From Verrucomicrobiales bacterium (GTDB lineage Bacteria > Verrucomicrobiota > Verrucomicrobiia > Verrucomicrobiales > DEV007), in the NCBI GenBank assembly GCA_002726915.1, contig PBSY01000016.1, positions 50,317 to 100,125 on the forward strand: 49,809 nt of DNA, given 5' to 3'. Of the stretch, positions 1 through 8,402 are shown in pieces. The translations under genes and the position numbers were made by a program. Under the pieces are notes generated by a model that was not told where the DNA came from, did not search any database, and saw nothing but the letters and a program-made list of their open reading frames with translations. The first letter of the stretch is position 1, and each line of letters begins with the position of its first letter.

Positions 1-1056
1 GACTACGCTGGTTTTCTAAAGGAAAAGTTCGTCCTGCGTCGGGTCATTCAAGACTGCACAGAGTGCGTAACTGGCGCCTACGATGGACCGGAAAATGTAC
101 CCGATTTCCTAGATACGGTTGAAAAGCGCGTTCTTAAAATCCGGAATGAGACGGAACAAGAGAAAGGAATCGAGGAGATGAAGGTTCATGTGCTCAGTGT
201 GATCCAACAAATTCAAGATGCTTACGAAGGAAAAGGGGACGCTGGTGGGCTCATGACGGGGTTTGATGATATCGACAAGATGACCAATGGTCTGCATGGT
301 GGTGAGATGATTGTCGTCGCGGCTCGCCCCTCGATGGGCAAGACTTCATTTGTCATGAATATTGTCGAAAACATGGCGATCGACACTGAAAATCCTACGC
401 CGGTGGCAGTCTTTTCTCTGGAAATGAGCAGCCAGTCACTGGTGCAACGAGTTCTTTGCTCTCGAGCTAAGGTGCCGATGCAGAAGCTGCGAGGTGGGTT
501 TCTCTCAAAGTCTGACCTACCCAAGTTGATGGATGCGGCCGGAAAGTTAGCCCAAGCTCCGATCTGGATCGACGATACGCCGGGTATTACAATCAACGAA
601 CTGCAGGCTAAAGCCCGCCGACTCCATGCTGAGCACGGAATCCGTATGATTGCGATCGATTATCTCCAGTTATTGAAAGCGCCCGATACCGCTGGTCGCG
701 ACGGCCGTGAAAAAGAGGTGGCTGAGATTTCGGGGGGAATCAAAAATATTGCCAAGGAGCTGAACATTCCGGTCATTGTGTTGGCTCAGCTGAATCGAAA
801 TCCAGATGGCCGGGGTGGTAAGCCCCGCATGAGCGACCTTCGCGAGTCCGGTGCGATTGAGCAGGACGCTGACCTCGTTGGCCTTTTGATGCGCCCCGAA
901 GTCTATGCTGACGATGAAGAAGATCGTGAGAGCAAGCTTGGGGAAGCTGAGTTCATCATTGCAAAGCAGCGTAACGGTCCGACGGGCGACGTGCCTCTGA
1001 CTTTCCAGAAAGAATTCATGCGATTCGAAACTCGTGCGCATACTGATGGGGATTAG
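1..1056 (+). CDS. dnaB: Replicative DNA helicase DnaB (5' end missing)
   Basis: This is the ring-shaped helicase that unwinds DNA at the replication fork. The reading frame is open from base 1, so the N-terminal domain is cut off by the window edge; 351 residues remain. The first ~60 codons read as the linker-helix region, and the RecA-like ATPase domain follows. Walker A is ARPSMGKTSF near base 325. Walker B lies in IAIDYLQLL near base 655. The segment ending AQLNRN and the GAIEQDADLVGLLMRPE stretch are the usual DnaB signatures, and the protein ends shortly after a KQRNGPTG segment, as in complete DnaB proteins. No intein interrupts the P-loop region. The next gene starts 68 bp downstream on the same strand and is functionally unrelated. 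An in-frame ATG at 178 exists but is internal to the domain and is not the true start. Confidence 0.96.
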   Translation, partial: DYAGFLKEKFVLRRVIQDCTECVTGAYDGPENVPDFLDTVEKRVLKIRNETEQEKGIEEMKVHVLSVIQQIQDAYEGKGDAGGLMTGFDDIDKMTNGLHGGEMIVVAARPSMGKTSFVMNIVENMAIDTENPTPVAVFSLEMSSQSLVQRVLCSRAKVPMQKLRGGFLSKSDLPKLMDAAGKLAQAPIWIDDTPGITINELQAKARRLHAEHGIRMIAIDYLQLLKAPDTAGRDGREKEVAEISGGIKNIAKELNIPVIVLAQLNRNPDGRGGKPRMSDLRESGAIEQDADLVGLLMRPEVYADDEEDRESKLGEAEFIIAKQRNGPTGDVPLTFQKEFMRFETRAHTDGD

Positions 1057-1124
1057 TCTCGCCCCCGCATCATTCCGGCGAAGAGCTAGACAGCTAGCCC
1101 CGTAAGTGCTAAACAGCATCCAAT

Positions 1125-2474
1125 ATGAAGGCTTGGCAATGGATTCTATCTTCAATGGTCCTGGCGATTTTCGTCGGAGCGTTCATCCACATGACTTGCG
1201 TGGTTTCGGTGGAGCCGAATGTCGAATTTAATGCGGTGGGTCATACCTTTATTTCAATTTTTGACTATATCGGAACCATCTTCATGAAGTTGTTGAAGAT
1301 GATCATCGTTCCGCTGGTGTTCACTTCGATTGTCGTTGGAATCGCTGGGCTGGGTAAAACCTCGGGTTTTGCCCGACTCGGCGGCAAAACGATTGGCTAT
1401 TACGCATTCACCAGCCTAATCGCAATCCTCGTTGGGTTGACCGTGGTTAACGTGTTTAAGCCCGGGCTCACGGACGGAAAACCTAACGAGGCTATTCTCA
1501 AGCAGATTGAAGATAATGAAGAAGATTATGCCGGCAAGCTGGCAACAAAGTTGACGGGTCAGGACGGTGGCTTTGATGCCGTCACCGGGCTTTTCCTTCG
1601 GATGATTCCCGAAAATATTTTTGAGGCCTTTGGTGCCAACAACAAAATGTTGTCCTTGATCTTTGTCAGTCTCCTGACGGGAATTGGACTGATCTTTATT
1701 TCGAAGGATGGGCGATCGCCAGTTTTCGGATTCTTCAAAGGGCTCAACGAGTTGACGTTGTTGATCACGCATTGGATTATGTGGCTCGCTCCGATTGGTG
1801 TGTTTGGCCTTGTTGCCGAGACCACGGCGCAGACGGGCCTACCGATTCTTGCACTATTGGCAAAGTATTTCCTCGTCGTAGCTTCGGCGCTGCTGATTCA
1901 TCTCTTTGTTGTGATGCCATTAATCCTCAAATTTGTGGCAAAAGTTAGCCCGGTGAAACACTTCTACGCGATGCGCAGCGCCATTCTGACGGCTTTCTCA
2001 ACGGCTTCCAGTTCGGCAACATTGCCGGTGACAATGTCAGCGCTTCGCGAGAATGCTGGTGTCTCTGAGCGAGTCACCAGTTTTGTCTTGCCGCTGGGTG
2101 CCACAGTTAACATGGACGGAACCGCTCTCTATGAGTGTGTCGCGGTAATGTTTGTAGCCCAGGTGCTGGGCTTCGAAATGAGTTTTGGCACGCAGTTTAC
2201 TGTCGTGATGCTGGCGCTCCTGACGAGTGTCGGTGTCGCTGGGGTGCCCTCAGCGAGCCTTGTCGCGATTACAATCATTGTCTACAACGTGGGTATTCCG
2301 AATGCGGAAGCGGTCATTGGATTAATACTCGCAGTCGATCGACCCTTGGATATGACTCGCACGGCGGTCAATGTGTTTAGCGATTCTTGTGGAGCAATTG
2401 TCGTCGCCAAGTCCGAGGGAGAAAATGTGCTGGAGGACTGGAAAGAAGACGTGCCTGAGGTTAGTGGGACGTGA
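1125..2474 (+). CDS. Dicarboxylate/glutamate:cation symporter (DAACS/SDF family)
   Basis: This is an inner-membrane carrier of the GltP/GltT/DctA type (449 aa, usual length) that moves an acidic amino acid or C4-dicarboxylate with Na+ or H+. Seen directly: the serine-rich HP1 loop ASSSATLPVTM (about residues 290-300), the NMDGTALYE motif of TM7 that binds Na+, the HP2 hairpin VGVAGVPSAS, and the TM8 signature DMTRTAVNVFSD followed by AKSEGE. In TM8 the arginine after DMT matches the residue that pairs with the substrate side-chain carboxylate in Asp/Glu transporters, so an acidic substrate is favoured over a neutral one. Many hydrophobic segments are evident. The gene stands 68 bp after dnaB and has no obvious partner. 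Choosing between glutamate, aspartate and succinate is not possible from sequence. Confidence 0.93.
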   Translation: MKAWQWILSSMVLAIFVGAFIHMTCVVSVEPNVEFNAVGHTFISIFDYIGTIFMKLLKMIIVPLVFTSIVVGIAGLGKTSGFARLGGKTIGYYAFTSLIAILVGLTVVNVFKPGLTDGKPNEAILKQIEDNEEDYAGKLATKLTGQDGGFDAVTGLFLRMIPENIFEAFGANNKMLSLIFVSLLTGIGLIFISKDGRSPVFGFFKGLNELTLLITHWIMWLAPIGVFGLVAETTAQTGLPILALLAKYFLVVASALLIHLFVVMPLILKFVAKVSPVKHFYAMRSAILTAFSTASSSATLPVTMSALRENAGVSERVTSFVLPLGATVNMDGTALYECVAVMFVAQVLGFEMSFGTQFTVVMLALLTSVGVAGVPSASLVAITIIVYNVGIPNAEAVIGLILAVDRPLDMTRTAVNVFSDSCGAIVVAKSEGENVLEDWKEDVPEVSGT

Positions 2475-2538
2475 GCAAGCTGCCCTCTTCTTTAACAATA
2501 CTCTAAATGAATAAGGTCTTGTTAGAGACAGAAATGAG

Positions 2539-3345
2539 ATGATTTCTTTCAAAGTAATGAATTGGGTTGGCAGGTTTCTGAAGATTAAACGAGCTCTCTT
2601 ACACGCTTGGATTTTAATTGGATTATCATTCGTCTCAGCGGAGGAGTTAACCTTTGATGAACAGGCTGAGTTGATGGGCGCGATCCAGTCGGGTGATTAC
2701 GATACGGTGATCCGAATGACGGATAGACTCGAAGACGACAGTAAGTGGTGGCGCGCCCGTGTCGGAGCCATGCAACGTCGCGGGGAAGAGAGATTCTTCG
2801 GTGCAGATATTGACGGGTCGATTGATGACTTTAACGCCTTCCTTAAGATGAAGCCTCAGGAGGATCCGCATCACTGGCAGCGGGGTCTATCTTACTACTA
2901 TGCTGGGGAGTACGAGAAAGGTAAGGCGCAGTTTGAGCGTCACCAGACTGTTAATACTCAGGATGTGGAGAACGCAGTCTGGCATTTTCTCTGCTCCGTT
3001 CGGGCTCCCGGAGGCAGCCTGAGGTTAGCGAGGAAGAGATTCATACCTATCGAGCGGGATTCGCGGGTGCCGATGAAAGAGGTGCACGATTTGTTCGGCG
3101 GTTGGGGCTCGATTGAGGCAGTGTTAAAGGCAGCGCAGCCGCAGGATTCAGACAATCTTTCGGAGCGAGAGCGGAACCACCTTTGTTACGCGCATTTTTA
3201 CCTGGCGCTTTACTTCGAAGCGATAGGAGAGACGGAGAAAATGAAGAAGCATATTCGTCTCGCGGCATTCGATTATGCCATGGAGCACTATATGGGCAGG
3301 ACAGCTCAGGTTCATGCCAAGTTGCGTGAGGTAAAGGAAGACTAG
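2539..3345 (+). CDS. Exported TPR-like protein of unknown function
   Basis: This 268-residue protein is not one I recognise by name. A hydrophobic segment (about residues 20-35, ending VSAEE) looks like a signal peptide, so the protein is probably periplasmic or envelope-associated. The start could be ATG 2539 or ATG 2557; neither has a good ribosome binding site. The body is helical and rich in W/Y/A pairs typical of tetratricopeptide units: IQSGDYDTVIRMTDRLEDD, the IDDFNAFLKMKPQEDPHHWQ segment and the YYAGEYEKGKAQFERH segment, then a late helical pair around YLALYFEAIGETEKMKKHI. This resembles NlpI-like or sulfatase-neighbour TPR proteins, which act as scaffolds. It converges with the serine dehydratase gene, leaving 29 bp between stop codons. 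Confidence 0.75.
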   Translation: MISFKVMNWVGRFLKIKRALLHAWILIGLSFVSAEELTFDEQAELMGAIQSGDYDTVIRMTDRLEDDSKWWRARVGAMQRRGEERFFGADIDGSIDDFNAFLKMKPQEDPHHWQRGLSYYYAGEYEKGKAQFERHQTVNTQDVENAVWHFLCSVRAPGGSLRLARKRFIPIERDSRVPMKEVHDLFGGWGSIEAVLKAAQPQDSDNLSERERNHLCYAHFYLALYFEAIGETEKMKKHIRLAAFDYAMEHYMGRTAQVHAKLREVKED

Positions 3346-3374
3346 GGAGGGGTCGAACTCTGCGGGGAGTAGAC

Positions 3375-4958
3375 TTACCCGCAACTGGAACACCCCGAGC
3401 CACAGCACAACTTGGGTTTCAGGGCCATTGCTGAAGGCGTCACCGCTAACCCGCCTTTTGAAGTACACCTAAGTTCTTTTGGCATGGCGAGGCCAACGGC
3501 ATAGACGGCATCGATGGTTTCGTCGAGTGGGATATAGTTGGTATATCCGCCAAGAATCAAGTCGGCGTTGACGAATGCGCCTGCCGCGGCAGCTCCGTTT
3601 CGGGTGTGACAGGGGATCTCGACCATACCGTGAAGTAGATCGCAAACGGTGCCCATCGTATTCTGAAAGCCGATGGCGGCTGCATCACAGGCTTGTTGTG
3701 CGTTGCCACCTACCGCATCGACGACGCCGGCGGCAGCCATGGCGCCCGATGCTCCAATTTCTACCTGACAGCCAGCAACCTCTGCGGCAAAGGTACCGCG
3801 AATTGAAAGAATCATACCGATGGCTCCGGCTGCTAGCAATGCTTTGGCAATTTGCTCACGGGATAATTCTCGTTCCTCAGCGAGAGTGACAATGGTGCCG
3901 GGAATGACGCCGGCAGAACCTCCCGTAGGCGCCGCACAAACAACCCCCATTGAGCCGTCGACGTGCATGACGGCAAGGGCGCGGGCTGCAGCTCGGGTGC
4001 TGAAACTCGGAACGCTCAACTTTCCCTTGGATTCTGCTTCAAAAATGGCCCCAGCACAGCTCGGGAGGAGTTGTAAGCCTGTGTGATTGGGATCCAGTCC
4101 CTGCTCCACCGAATCAACCATGATGTCATAACGACGCAGAATCTCAGTAACGACATCGCTTTCGCTCAGACCGAGTAGCTGGGACTCGTGGGCTAATGCG
4201 ATTTCACCGAGCCCGACATCACGATCCTTTGCGAGAGACACCATTTCAGAAGCACTGCTGAAGAGGGGGGCTCCTTTGTTGACGAAGTAGACGGGGTCGG
4301 ACTGCCAGAGTTGGGTTCCAAGGGAAGAGAATTGGTCCAGCGCTGCAGGAGGAATGGACTCCGTTAAACTGCCTTTCCAGCGAACTATATCAGTATTAGT
4401 CAGCTCTGATAGAGGAGCGGTAGAGGGCAGACTGTCAAGAAGGTCTCGGGTCGCGAGCGCCTTATCCGGTGAAGATTCTGCGAGCACTTCGTGGGAGGTT
4501 CCGTCGAAAAGGACTTCCCGACCGGCGATCTGTGTAATCTCGACTGCCCCCCCGCCAACTGACTGAGCCACGATATGGAGCCTCTCGTCCTGTGAAGAGG
4601 TCAGGGCAAGGTCGGTAGTGTTGGGGTGGTCGGCATTTTCCAGTGGCCGTACGTCAAAGCGAAGTTGCATACCCGAAGCTGGAGCATCACCCAGAACGGT
4701 AAAAAAAGATTCATCGGTGAGCGGCCTGTCCATCAGGCCCATAGCAAATCCGCGATCGGCACCCTGCGGTTCATAGGTTGCGGCGTAAGATCCATCGGGA
4801 TCGAAGGAGAGTTTCGCTTCCCGAGGCGTGCCTCCGATGATCGACCTAGCCATACTGCCAATGTGATAAGCGCCTGCAGTATGAGAGCTTGAGGGACCTC
4901 GCATAACGGGGCCGAGGACATGATTGAGGATACTGACTGGTTTAGGGGTAACGCTCAT
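3375..4958 (-). CDS. sdaA: L-serine ammonia-lyase, iron-sulfur-dependent, single chain
   Basis: This enzyme converts L-serine to pyruvate and ammonia using a [4Fe-4S] cluster. The protein contains both halves of the family. The N-terminal beta domain has the GPSSSHTAGAYHIG signature near residue 22. The C-terminal alpha domain has PTGGSAGVIPG and the three expected cluster cysteines, in AGCQVE, GTVCDLL and EIPCHTRN. The chosen start is ATG 4958. The frame extends to a TTG at 4994 that overlaps the stop codon of the sulfatase upstream, so either start gives close coupling to that gene (gap 32 bp from the ATG). Odd feature: the extreme C-terminus is cysteine-rich (LCCGSGCSSCG), which is not part of the canonical cluster site and could be an extra metal or redox site. 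Length (527 aa) is somewhat above the ~455 aa of E. coli SdaA. Confidence 0.93.
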   Translation of the reverse strand: MSVTPKPVSILNHVLGPVMRGPSSSHTAGAYHIGSMARSIIGGTPREAKLSFDPDGSYAATYEPQGADRGFAMGLMDRPLTDESFFTVLGDAPASGMQLRFDVRPLENADHPNTTDLALTSSQDERLHIVAQSVGGGAVEITQIAGREVLFDGTSHEVLAESSPDKALATRDLLDSLPSTAPLSELTNTDIVRWKGSLTESIPPAALDQFSSLGTQLWQSDPVYFVNKGAPLFSSASEMVSLAKDRDVGLGEIALAHESQLLGLSESDVVTEILRRYDIMVDSVEQGLDPNHTGLQLLPSCAGAIFEAESKGKLSVPSFSTRAAARALAVMHVDGSMGVVCAAPTGGSAGVIPGTIVTLAEERELSREQIAKALLAAGAIGMILSIRGTFAAEVAGCQVEIGASGAMAAAGVVDAVGGNAQQACDAAAIGFQNTMGTVCDLLHGMVEIPCHTRNGAAAAGAFVNADLILGGYTNYIPLDETIDAVYAVGLAMPKELRCTSKGGLAVTPSAMALKPKLCCGSGCSSCG

Positions 4959-4990
4959 TTCGCGATGGCTCGGGTTGATATGCAGATATT

Positions 4991-7018
4991 TCAATTCTGC
5001 CGGATTGCCCAGGCTTTTTCGATCATTTTGTAGCCTTTGGGATCATGTTTTTTCAACTCCTCGCGATTGAACGGGTAGAAGTCGTTCTTTCCGAAGTAGG
5101 CTTCGGTGAGTTCGGCAAAGTATTCTTGGGGAGTTGTGAGAGCGTAGGCCTTTCCCTTTACGATCCTCCTGCCATCGAAGCGGTCGACCTCATCGTAAGT
5201 GCCAGAAATCTCGGCTTGCTCGTGGGTGTCTCTGATTTCTTTATTCTTGAAGCTGAGAACTTGGTCGTGATAGGCGTGGGCCAACTCGTGGAGCAATAGG
5301 TAGGGCATGCGACGGTTCTCGAACGGGAATATCTGAGTGTTGGTGATCTCGACGGCCTTTTCCATGATGGGATCGCGACCGTTGTTGGAAAGCCACTTGG
5401 AGTCAGGGTGATACTCGGCACCGGGGCGCTTATTGGGGTAGGTTGGATTGATCCAAATGGGGACACTTCGCAATCGTTTGAGAGCGGCAGGCGGCACCGT
5501 GTCAACGACGCGCTGCAATTGGAGTCCCAACAATTCAAGCATTCGATTGGTTGCCGTGGGATTGTCGGCCCAAAGCGCGTCGCTGAGGTGTATTGTCCAT
5601 CCATTTACCGGAAAAGTGGCATGGGTCGCAAAATCAAACTTGGGATCACCGCTGTTCCTTAGTTGAGTGGTCAACTGGCGCGAAAGGCGGTCTCGTTGCT
5701 GGCGATACACGGGATCATCCGCGAGATTTACGAGTTGGTGAGGATCCTTCTCGAGATGGTATAGCTCCTCACCAGGTCGCCGCCCAAAAGCAAGGCGGTG
5801 TTGTTCGGCATTCTCTCCTGATTCGGCGTTGAGGCGCATCCATTGTTTGGTTGGGCTCGGATCAACATTGTAGGAAAATGCCCCGGGAACAGTCGGCCAA
5901 GGAGTCTCGACAAAATCAAACTTTGGTTCCGGTCCTTTAACTTTGCCAGTTTGCCATTCGCGGGGTGCGAAGTTGCGAATGTAGAGAAAGCCTTTCGTGC
6001 GAATGGCTCGGGAGGGGTTGGGATAGACATGCCGCTCCATCCCTGTGACTACCGACCGTCGTTTCGGATCAATGACTCCCTCTTCAGTGGAAGTCAGCAG
6101 AGGCAGTAAAGACCGACCTGTCATCTCATTAGGGATGGGAAGCCCAGCCGCTTCAAGAAATGTAGGAGCGAGATCGGTTAGGCTAACAAAGTCTTCGATA
6201 ATTCGGTCTCCTTTGACTTTGGCACCCCAGCGAATCGCGAGCGGTATGCGAGTGCCTAGATCATAAAGGGTCGCCTTGGCTCGAGGGAATGGCATGCCAT
6301 TATCTCCACTCATTATGATAATGGTATTGTCCAGTGCGCCTTGTTCTTCCACGAACCGAATCATCCGGGCAGCGTCGCGATCGAATCGTTCGATCTTTGC
6401 GTAGTAGTCCCCGAGGTCGGTCCGAGTGGTTTCATTGTCCGGAAGGCTCGGGCTTACCTGAATACCACTTAGATCTATGCCCTTTCCTTTGCCGCTTTGC
6501 CAGACATAGGGGCGGTGAGGCTCGCCAGCACCATACCAGAAACACCAGGGGGTTCCGGCACTAAGCTCTCTAAAAAAAGAAGCAAAGTTATCGTAACGTT
6601 TACCAAATGGATCATTGCCGCGAAAGGCGTGTTCACTCGGGCTAGAGCCCTTTCGACTGAAGCCTGTGGCGTAGCCTTGCTCTGTAAGGAGATCCGGATA
6701 AACCGGTATATCAGCGGGAAGAGACCCTCCCAGATTGATTCCATCACCAAGCCGCCAGTGATACTGACCTGTTGAGACTGCGAGACGGCTCGGGGTGCAC
6801 GAGGGCGCAGAAACGAAGGTATGAGTGAAGAGGACGCCTTCGTCGACGATGCGATCAAAGGTAGGGGTCTTAACAGTCGGATCACCTAGCGCACCGGCAT
6901 GCGGGAATGACCAGTCATCGCCCATAAGGAAAAGAATGTTAGGTCTTGGTTCGGCAGGTTGAGCCACCGCGGATGTTATCAAAACTGCGCAGAATCCATT
7001 GAAAAGGAAGTGGAGCAT
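4991..7018 (-). CDS. Secreted sulfatase fused to a C-terminal HExxH metallopeptidase-like domain
   Basis: The N-terminal ~480 residues are a type I sulfatase that hydrolyses a sulfate ester or sulfamate. A signal peptide (ending near ITSAVAQ) precedes RPNILFLMGDD (metal aspartates). The formylglycine motif is CTPSR with Cys74, and SGDNGMPF carries the later metal ligands. General resemblance is to N-sulfoglucosamine sulfohydrolase-like proteins. The last ~190 residues do not belong to sulfatases. They contain LLLHELAHAYHDQ (HELAH at about 577-581) and, about 55 residues later, EYFAELTEAYFG with Glu636. This HExxH...E arrangement is that of zinc metallopeptidases of the anthrax lethal-factor/ATLF-like type. 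The start is set at ATG 7018 because it gives a clean signal peptide; a TTG at 7057 is also in frame. The gene is directly upstream of sdaA on the same strand. Confidence 0.92.
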   Translation of the reverse strand: MLHFLFNGFCAVLITSAVAQPAEPRPNILFLMGDDWSFPHAGALGDPTVKTPTFDRIVDEGVLFTHTFVSAPSCTPSRLAVSTGQYHWRLGDGINLGGSLPADIPVYPDLLTEQGYATGFSRKGSSPSEHAFRGNDPFGKRYDNFASFFRELSAGTPWCFWYGAGEPHRPYVWQSGKGKGIDLSGIQVSPSLPDNETTRTDLGDYYAKIERFDRDAARMIRFVEEQGALDNTIIIMSGDNGMPFPRAKATLYDLGTRIPLAIRWGAKVKGDRIIEDFVSLTDLAPTFLEAAGLPIPNEMTGRSLLPLLTSTEEGVIDPKRRSVVTGMERHVYPNPSRAIRTKGFLYIRNFAPREWQTGKVKGPEPKFDFVETPWPTVPGAFSYNVDPSPTKQWMRLNAESGENAEQHRLAFGRRPGEELYHLEKDPHQLVNLADDPVYRQQRDRLSRQLTTQLRNSGDPKFDFATHATFPVNGWTIHLSDALWADNPTATNRMLELLGLQLQRVVDTVPPAALKRLRSVPIWINPTYPNKRPGAEYHPDSKWLSNNGRDPIMEKAVEITNTQIFPFENRRMPYLLLHELAHAYHDQVLSFKNKEIRDTHEQAEISGTYDEVDRFDGRRIVKGKAYALTTPQEYFAELTEAYFGKNDFYPFNREELKKHDPKGYKMIEKAWAIRQN

Positions 7019-7149
7019 ACCGAATCGAATTGAAGAGGAACTCGAAACTAAAAGCAATAGTCCCGTTATGGCCCAAAATAGGTGCTGTGATTCCTGGGAT
7101 TAGATGATTTGAGTGGGAGCGAGAGCTTTTTAGGAAGGCAGGGTTCCTC

Positions 7150-8307
7150 TCAAGTTTTCCAGTCAAGGCCTTCTGGCAGTACATTGAGATTCATATGGCC
7201 GGCTTCGGTGACTACGACCATATCCTCAACCCGGACCCCACCGAGGTCCTTTCGGTAAAGTCCGGGTTCCACAGTGAGCGCGTCTCCTTTGACAAGAGCG
7301 ATTCCCTTGGGATCGAGCAGGGGTGGTTCGTGGACCTCTAATCCGATGCCGTGGCCTGTTCCGTGGGGCATGGTGGTATAGGACGGGTCAGCATTTTCGG
7401 GAACGGATCCCGAGTTGTATCCATGAGCAATTAGTACGTCTGTCGTGGCGGCGTGAACCTCGTGGCCCTCAATGCCGGGTCGAATGACCTCGCATCCGGC
7501 TGCTTTTGCTTTCTGGACAGCCTCAACCATTTTTTGAATCTCATGTGGAATGTCTCCGTGGACTACGGTTCGAGTGCAGTCGCCGCAATAATGGCTTTTT
7601 AGGTCTTTGGGGAAGATGTCGATGATGACTGGTTGGCCCGTGTATAAACAGCCGCTGCCATAGTGGTGACAGTCGGCCCCCTGCGAGCCTCCTGCGATGA
7701 TATAAGTCGGACCGCCGAAGTTTTTCTCCATCAAGAAGATATTAACAGCAGCGCGGACACGCTCAGAGGTTAAAGGAGTTCCGTTGACCTCAAGGCTTCC
7801 GTTTGCTCTTGTATCAGCATTTGCAATCATCTGACAGGCTAGTCGGATTGCCTCCTCGGTTACCTCTTGTGCCCGTCGTAAATGTTCGATTTCTTCTTCG
7901 TTTTTTTTGCGTCTCTCCATAACTCCAAGGTTCGGATCGCAGAGGACGAGGATTCCCGCTTCAGTTAATACATGCTGAAAAATTAGTGGAAGGGTCCGAT
8001 CGGCTGTGACTTGAGCGACTCCTTGTTGACGGAGGTATTCGGCCGCTGCCTGAGCGGTAGCTATCTCGCGATCTGGAGAGAGCCCTCCCTCGGGGGTGTA
8101 TTCATCTGGGCAGACGACATGATCAGCAGTGACGGCGGCGCGAGTGCGTTCAACTTCGATGTCGCGAACGATCAGGATCCGTTTAGTCCTTTTCTGATTG
8201 AGAATAAGGTCGATTAGGGCGACCGGATCGCCGAGGGATAACTGGATTTCATGAAAAATGGCGAAGCTATGCTGTGGGATTCCGGCACGGATAATGGCAG
8301 ATGTCAT
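7150..8307 (-). CDS. Xaa-Pro aminopeptidase / M24 family metallopeptidase
   Basis: This pita-bread-fold peptidase removes N-terminal residues next to proline, or acts on related dipeptides. All five metal ligands of the M24 family are visible: Asp in VIIDIFPKD, Asp in CGDCTRTVVHG, His in PHGTGHGIGLEVHEPP, Glu in TVEPGLY, and Glu in GGVRVEDMVVV. An N-terminal creatinase-like domain precedes the catalytic domain. ATG 8307 is preferred; the open frame reaches a GTG at 8361. No signal peptide is seen, so the protein is probably cytoplasmic. The stop lies 131 bp upstream of the sulfatase gene start, and the gene is divergent from the sulfatase at 8403. Role near sulfatases is unclear; general peptide turnover is the default reading. 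Confidence 0.92.
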   Translation of the reverse strand: MTSAIIRAGIPQHSFAIFHEIQLSLGDPVALIDLILNQKRTKRILIVRDIEVERTRAAVTADHVVCPDEYTPEGGLSPDREIATAQAAAEYLRQQGVAQVTADRTLPLIFQHVLTEAGILVLCDPNLGVMERRKKNEEEIEHLRRAQEVTEEAIRLACQMIANADTRANGSLEVNGTPLTSERVRAAVNIFLMEKNFGGPTYIIAGGSQGADCHHYGSGCLYTGQPVIIDIFPKDLKSHYCGDCTRTVVHGDIPHEIQKMVEAVQKAKAAGCEVIRPGIEGHEVHAATTDVLIAHGYNSGSVPENADPSYTTMPHGTGHGIGLEVHEPPLLDPKGIALVKGDALTVEPGLYRKDLGGVRVEDMVVVTEAGHMNLNVLPEGLDWKT

Positions 8308-8402
8308 GGTCAGAAGAAGGTCGTTGAGTTCCAGTAAGGTTTGCTTCGACAACGTGATCACGTCTCTCGGTTTCTTTAAGAAGGAGGGCCAGAGTAACTC
8401 AT

